64,000 nt of DNA from Novosphingobium mangrovisedimenti (lineage in GTDB: Bacteria > Pseudomonadota > Alphaproteobacteria > Sphingomonadales > Sphingomonadaceae): contig NZ_JANZXA010000008.1 in the NCBI RefSeq assembly GCF_025153475.1, positions 124,001 to 188,000 of the forward strand. The letters are read 5' to 3'. The notes beneath the pieces were generated by a model. The model saw nothing but the letters and a program-made list of their open reading frames with translations, searched no databases and was not told where the DNA came from. This document shows, piece by piece, positions 61,914-64,000 of the stretch. Position 1 is the stretch's first letter, and each line of letters starts with the position of its first letter. Position numbers and translations under genes: made by a program.

Positions 61914-63083
61914 ATGGCGAGCAAGGAAGCCTACATCACCGGCATCGGCCAGTCCGAAGTTGGCGTGCGCCTGCCGCGTCACCCGATGCTGCTCACTCTC
62001 GACGCCGTGCGCGAAGCGCTCGACGATGCCGGCCTGACGCTGGACCAGATCGACGGCGTCTTCACTTTCCCCGGCAAGTCGCCGGGCTACCTCGCCTTCT
62101 CGCCGATCGGGGCCGACGACCTGATCGACACGCTGGGCATCGATGCCAAGTGGCACATGGGCGCGATGGAGCAGCCCGCGCAGCTTTCCGCCATCGGCAT
62201 GGCCGCCATGGCCGTTAAGCAGGGCCTGTGCCGCCACGTGATCTGCTTCCGCACGGTCTACGAGGCCGGCGGCATGACTAATCCCGAAGTCTACATGTCG
62301 GGCATGAAGCAGCCGACCGTCTCGGGCGCCTCGCAGTGGACCAGCCCGTTCTGGGCGACCTCGGCGGCGTGCTGGGTGGCGCAATACGCCTCGCGGCACA
62401 TGCACGAGTACGGCATGACCCGCGAACAGCTGGCGCAGATCGCCCTCAACGGCTCCAGGAACGCGATGAAGAACCCGCGCGCCCGGGCGATCACCAAGGA
62501 AGAGCTGACCTTCGACAAGTACATGTCGGCGCGCCTGATCTCGACGCCGCTGTGCCTCTACGACTGCGACCGCTTCTCCGACGCATCGACGGTAATCATC
62601 GTCTCGGCCGGCGACGCGCTCGACGAAGTGAAGTGTGAGCCGGTGCGCATTGCCTCCATGGCCGGTTCGGTCGACCGCTACTCGTGGGATCAGGTCGACT
62701 GGTTCGCCGCCTACGAGACCGGCCAGGACCTGTGGAAGCACACCGACTACACCACCGCCGACGTCGACACCGCGCAGTTCTACGACGGCTTTGCCTTCCT
62801 GCCGATCACCTGGCTCGAAGGATTGGGCTTCTGCGAGAAGGGTGAAGGAGGCAAGTTCATCGAGGGCGGCTCGCGCATCGCGATCGACGGCGAACTCCCG
62901 CTCAACACCAACGGCGGCCAGCTCGGCGCCGGGCGTCTGCACGGCTTCGGCTTCGCGCACGAGGCCGTGACGCAGCTACGCGGGCTCGGCGGCGAACGCC
63001 AGATCCCGGGCGATCCCAAGGTGGCCGTTGCCACCTCTGGAGGCGGCCCGATGGCGGCAGCGCTGCTGCTGGCCAAGGACTGA
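61914..63083 (+). CDS. Thiolase-like protein of the SCP-x/Ltp2 type, probable aldolase
   Basis: A 389-residue thiolase-fold protein. The usual nucleophilic Cys segment is replaced by EQPAQLSAIGMAA (86-98), the usual GHP-type loop is GGQLGAGRLHG (His343), and the C-terminal Cys-Gly-Gly segment reads TSGGGPM. With both thiolase cysteines absent it is unlikely to be a thiolase. Together with the DUF35 partner it resembles Ltp2-type retro-aldolases that cleave a beta-hydroxyacyl-CoA side chain. ATG 61914 follows the DUF35 stop by one base. Confidence 0.9.
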   Translation: MASKEAYITGIGQSEVGVRLPRHPMLLTLDAVREALDDAGLTLDQIDGVFTFPGKSPGYLAFSPIGADDLIDTLGIDAKWHMGAMEQPAQLSAIGMAAMAVKQGLCRHVICFRTVYEAGGMTNPEVYMSGMKQPTVSGASQWTSPFWATSAACWVAQYASRHMHEYGMTREQLAQIALNGSRNAMKNPRARAITKEELTFDKYMSARLISTPLCLYDCDRFSDASTVIIVSAGDALDEVKCEPVRIASMAGSVDRYSWDQVDWFAAYETGQDLWKHTDYTTADVDTAQFYDGFAFLPITWLEGLGFCEKGEGGKFIEGGSRIAIDGELPLNTNGGQLGAGRLHGFGFAHEAVTQLRGLGGERQIPGDPKVAVATSGGGPMAAALLLAKD

Positions 63084-63097
63084 GCTTACACCAAGTT

Positions 63098-63130
63098 CCG
63101 GTCCCGCGGGCTCTCCTCCCGCGGGGCCGG
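63098..63130. terminator. Strong stem-loop between convergent genes
   Basis: CCGGTCCCGCGGG (63098-63110) pairs along all 13 positions (one G-U) with CCCGCGGGGCCGG (63118-63130) around a 7-base loop. It lies 15 bases after the thiolase-like gene and 46 before the end of the acyltransferase gene, a good place for a bidirectional terminator. A U-tract is lacking. Confidence 0.6.
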
Positions 63131-63175
63131 TTCGATCCAGAATTATTCCAGATCAGGCTCGGCAGATCGCCCCTG

Positions 63176-64000
63176 TCAGGTCGTAGACGAGGCCAGTTCC
63201 GGCCCGCTCGGCGTATTATCCCGCTTCGGCGCACGATGGCGCTTGAGGCCGATCAACGGGCGCAGCGGCCCGATCTCGCGGCCGACAAGATAGAACAGCC
63301 ACGAACCGATCCCCACCGAACTGCACAGCAGCAGGAATTCGGGCAGCGCGGTAAGCCCCTTGTCGCGCACCCAGTAGCTGACGAAGACCATGATCGTCTG
63401 ATGCGCGATGTAGACCGGGAACACCGCTTCGGCGAGCGTCGGGCGCCACTTGGAATCGTAGTTCCAGAAACGGTCGGCGATGCCGAACAGCGCGATCACC
63501 GTGCTCCAGCTCTGGACCGATTTCGAGAAGCACAGCGGCCCCTGCCATTGCGGCGGAGTGGGCGTGTTGCCGGGGAAGATCATGGTGTCCCCGGCGGTCC
63601 ATGCGAAGCCGGCAACGGCAAGCACCGCCGCCAGCTTCCATTGCCGCGCAATGGCTTGGCGCAGCGCCTCCGACTGGCGCAGGAGGAAGCCGAACAGGAA
63701 CATCCCGCCGTAATGGAGGTGCGCTGCACGGTCTTCGAGAATGCTGTGCATGTCGGTCCAGCCGTGCGGCAGGTATTCGCGCACAAGGTAGACTCCGAGA
63801 ATCCCCAGGGGCAGCAGTGCCGGGCCGGATAACACGCGCTCGGCACCCTTGCGGATGGCATCGCGCCCGGACTGCGGCAGTACCGCGCGCACGGCGCACA
63901 GCCCCGCCGTATAGGCCAGCAGGTAGACCACGAACCACAAGTGCATGGTACGTGGCACGTATTCGTAGCGCACCTTCTGGAAGCTGAAGGCATCGTGGAG
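63176..64000 (-). CDS. Acyltransferase-3 family membrane protein, C-terminal part
   Basis: The reading frame is still open at the right edge, so the N-terminus is outside the window; 274 residues are visible. There are about eight membrane segments, and MHLWFVVYLLAYTAGL is the segment after the first loop in acyltransferase-3 proteins such as OpgC. AEAVFPVYIAHQTIMVFVSYW near the end is also typical. These enzymes O-acylate glycans, lipids or antibiotics at the membrane. The C-terminal tail is short and charged (HRAPKRDNTPSG). It converges on the catabolic operon and is probably not part of it. Confidence 0.85.
   Translation of the reverse strand, partial: LHDAFSFQKVRYEYVPRTMHLWFVVYLLAYTAGLCAVRAVLPQSGRDAIRKGAERVLSGPALLPLGILGVYLVREYLPHGWTDMHSILEDRAAHLHYGGMFLFGFLLRQSEALRQAIARQWKLAAVLAVAGFAWTAGDTMIFPGNTPTPPQWQGPLCFSKSVQSWSTVIALFGIADRFWNYDSKWRPTLAEAVFPVYIAHQTIMVFVSYWVRDKGLTALPEFLLLCSSVGIGSWLFYLVGREIGPLRPLIGLKRHRAPKRDNTPSGPELASSTT

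Noticed and set aside
61914..63083. Calling the thiolase-like gene an acetyl-CoA acetyltransferase
   Set aside because: Neither thiolase cysteine is recognisable and the DUF35 partner fits the aldolase-type complexes better.
1..64000. tRNA genes, rRNA genes, CRISPR arrays, insertion sequences, prophage or toxin-antitoxin genes
   Set aside because: None was recognised on either strand; the only RNA gene supported is the permuted tmRNA, and no transposase or integrase is encoded.

Overview
The window looks like a chromosomal piece of a high-GC sphingomonad alphaproteobacterium (Sphingomonadales, plausibly Novosphingobium or a close relative). Supporting signs are a circularly permuted alpha-type tmRNA with tag ANDNEALALAA, an HdaA-type replication regulator, the lptD-surA-pdxA-rsmA run, DUF2066/DUF2794/DUF465 proteins typical of alphaproteobacteria, an EcfG-type stress promoter, and two dispersed palindromic repeats of the kind found in sphingomonad genomes. 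No database search was possible, so the genus is inference. Both edges cut a gene: an M16 peptidase at the left and an acyltransferase-3 membrane protein at the right.

The first two thirds (1-39 kb) is mostly housekeeping. Amino-sugar synthesis (glmU, glmS) is separated by a TPR protein and an AIM24-family protein. A GGDEF/EAL protein, an ABC-F ATPase and a winged-helix/TPR regulator follow. Next come purS-purQ; a SDR; cysE with a DUF2794 gene; hdaA with a DUF2066 gene, divergent from purM-purN; ndk, holC and pepA on one strand; and the outer-membrane block lptD-surA-pdxA-rsmA. A PilZ protein, malate synthase G, a small membrane protein behind an EcfG-like promoter, the permuted tmRNA, mscL, and a compact lemA-TPM-TPM-Nudix run complete this part.

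From 39 to 45.6 kb, genes of valine catabolism sit in one minus-strand run: isobutyryl-CoA dehydrogenase, 3-hydroxyisobutyryl-CoA hydrolase, enoyl-CoA hydratase, 3-hydroxyisobutyrate dehydrogenase, and a trailing GNAT gene. A lipoprotein gene and a CoA-acylating aldehyde dehydrogenase gene lie upstream on the same strand.

From 46 to 63 kb lies an accessory catabolic region with two divergent arms. The minus arm encodes a 2Fe-2S ferredoxin, a cytochrome P450, a SDR and a TonB-dependent receptor. The plus arm encodes an amidohydrolase, a Rieske oxygenase alpha subunit, a SDR, two tandem class III CoA-transferases, a luciferase-like oxidoreductase, an alpha/beta hydrolase, a DUF35 protein and a thiolase-like protein without recognisable thiolase cysteines. 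A flavin reductase, another SDR and another hydrolase precede it. The set reads as uptake, oxygenation, CoA activation and aldolytic side-chain removal of an unidentified polycyclic, terpenoid or steroid-like acid. I could not match it to a described pathway, and it is the best candidate for a novel system here.
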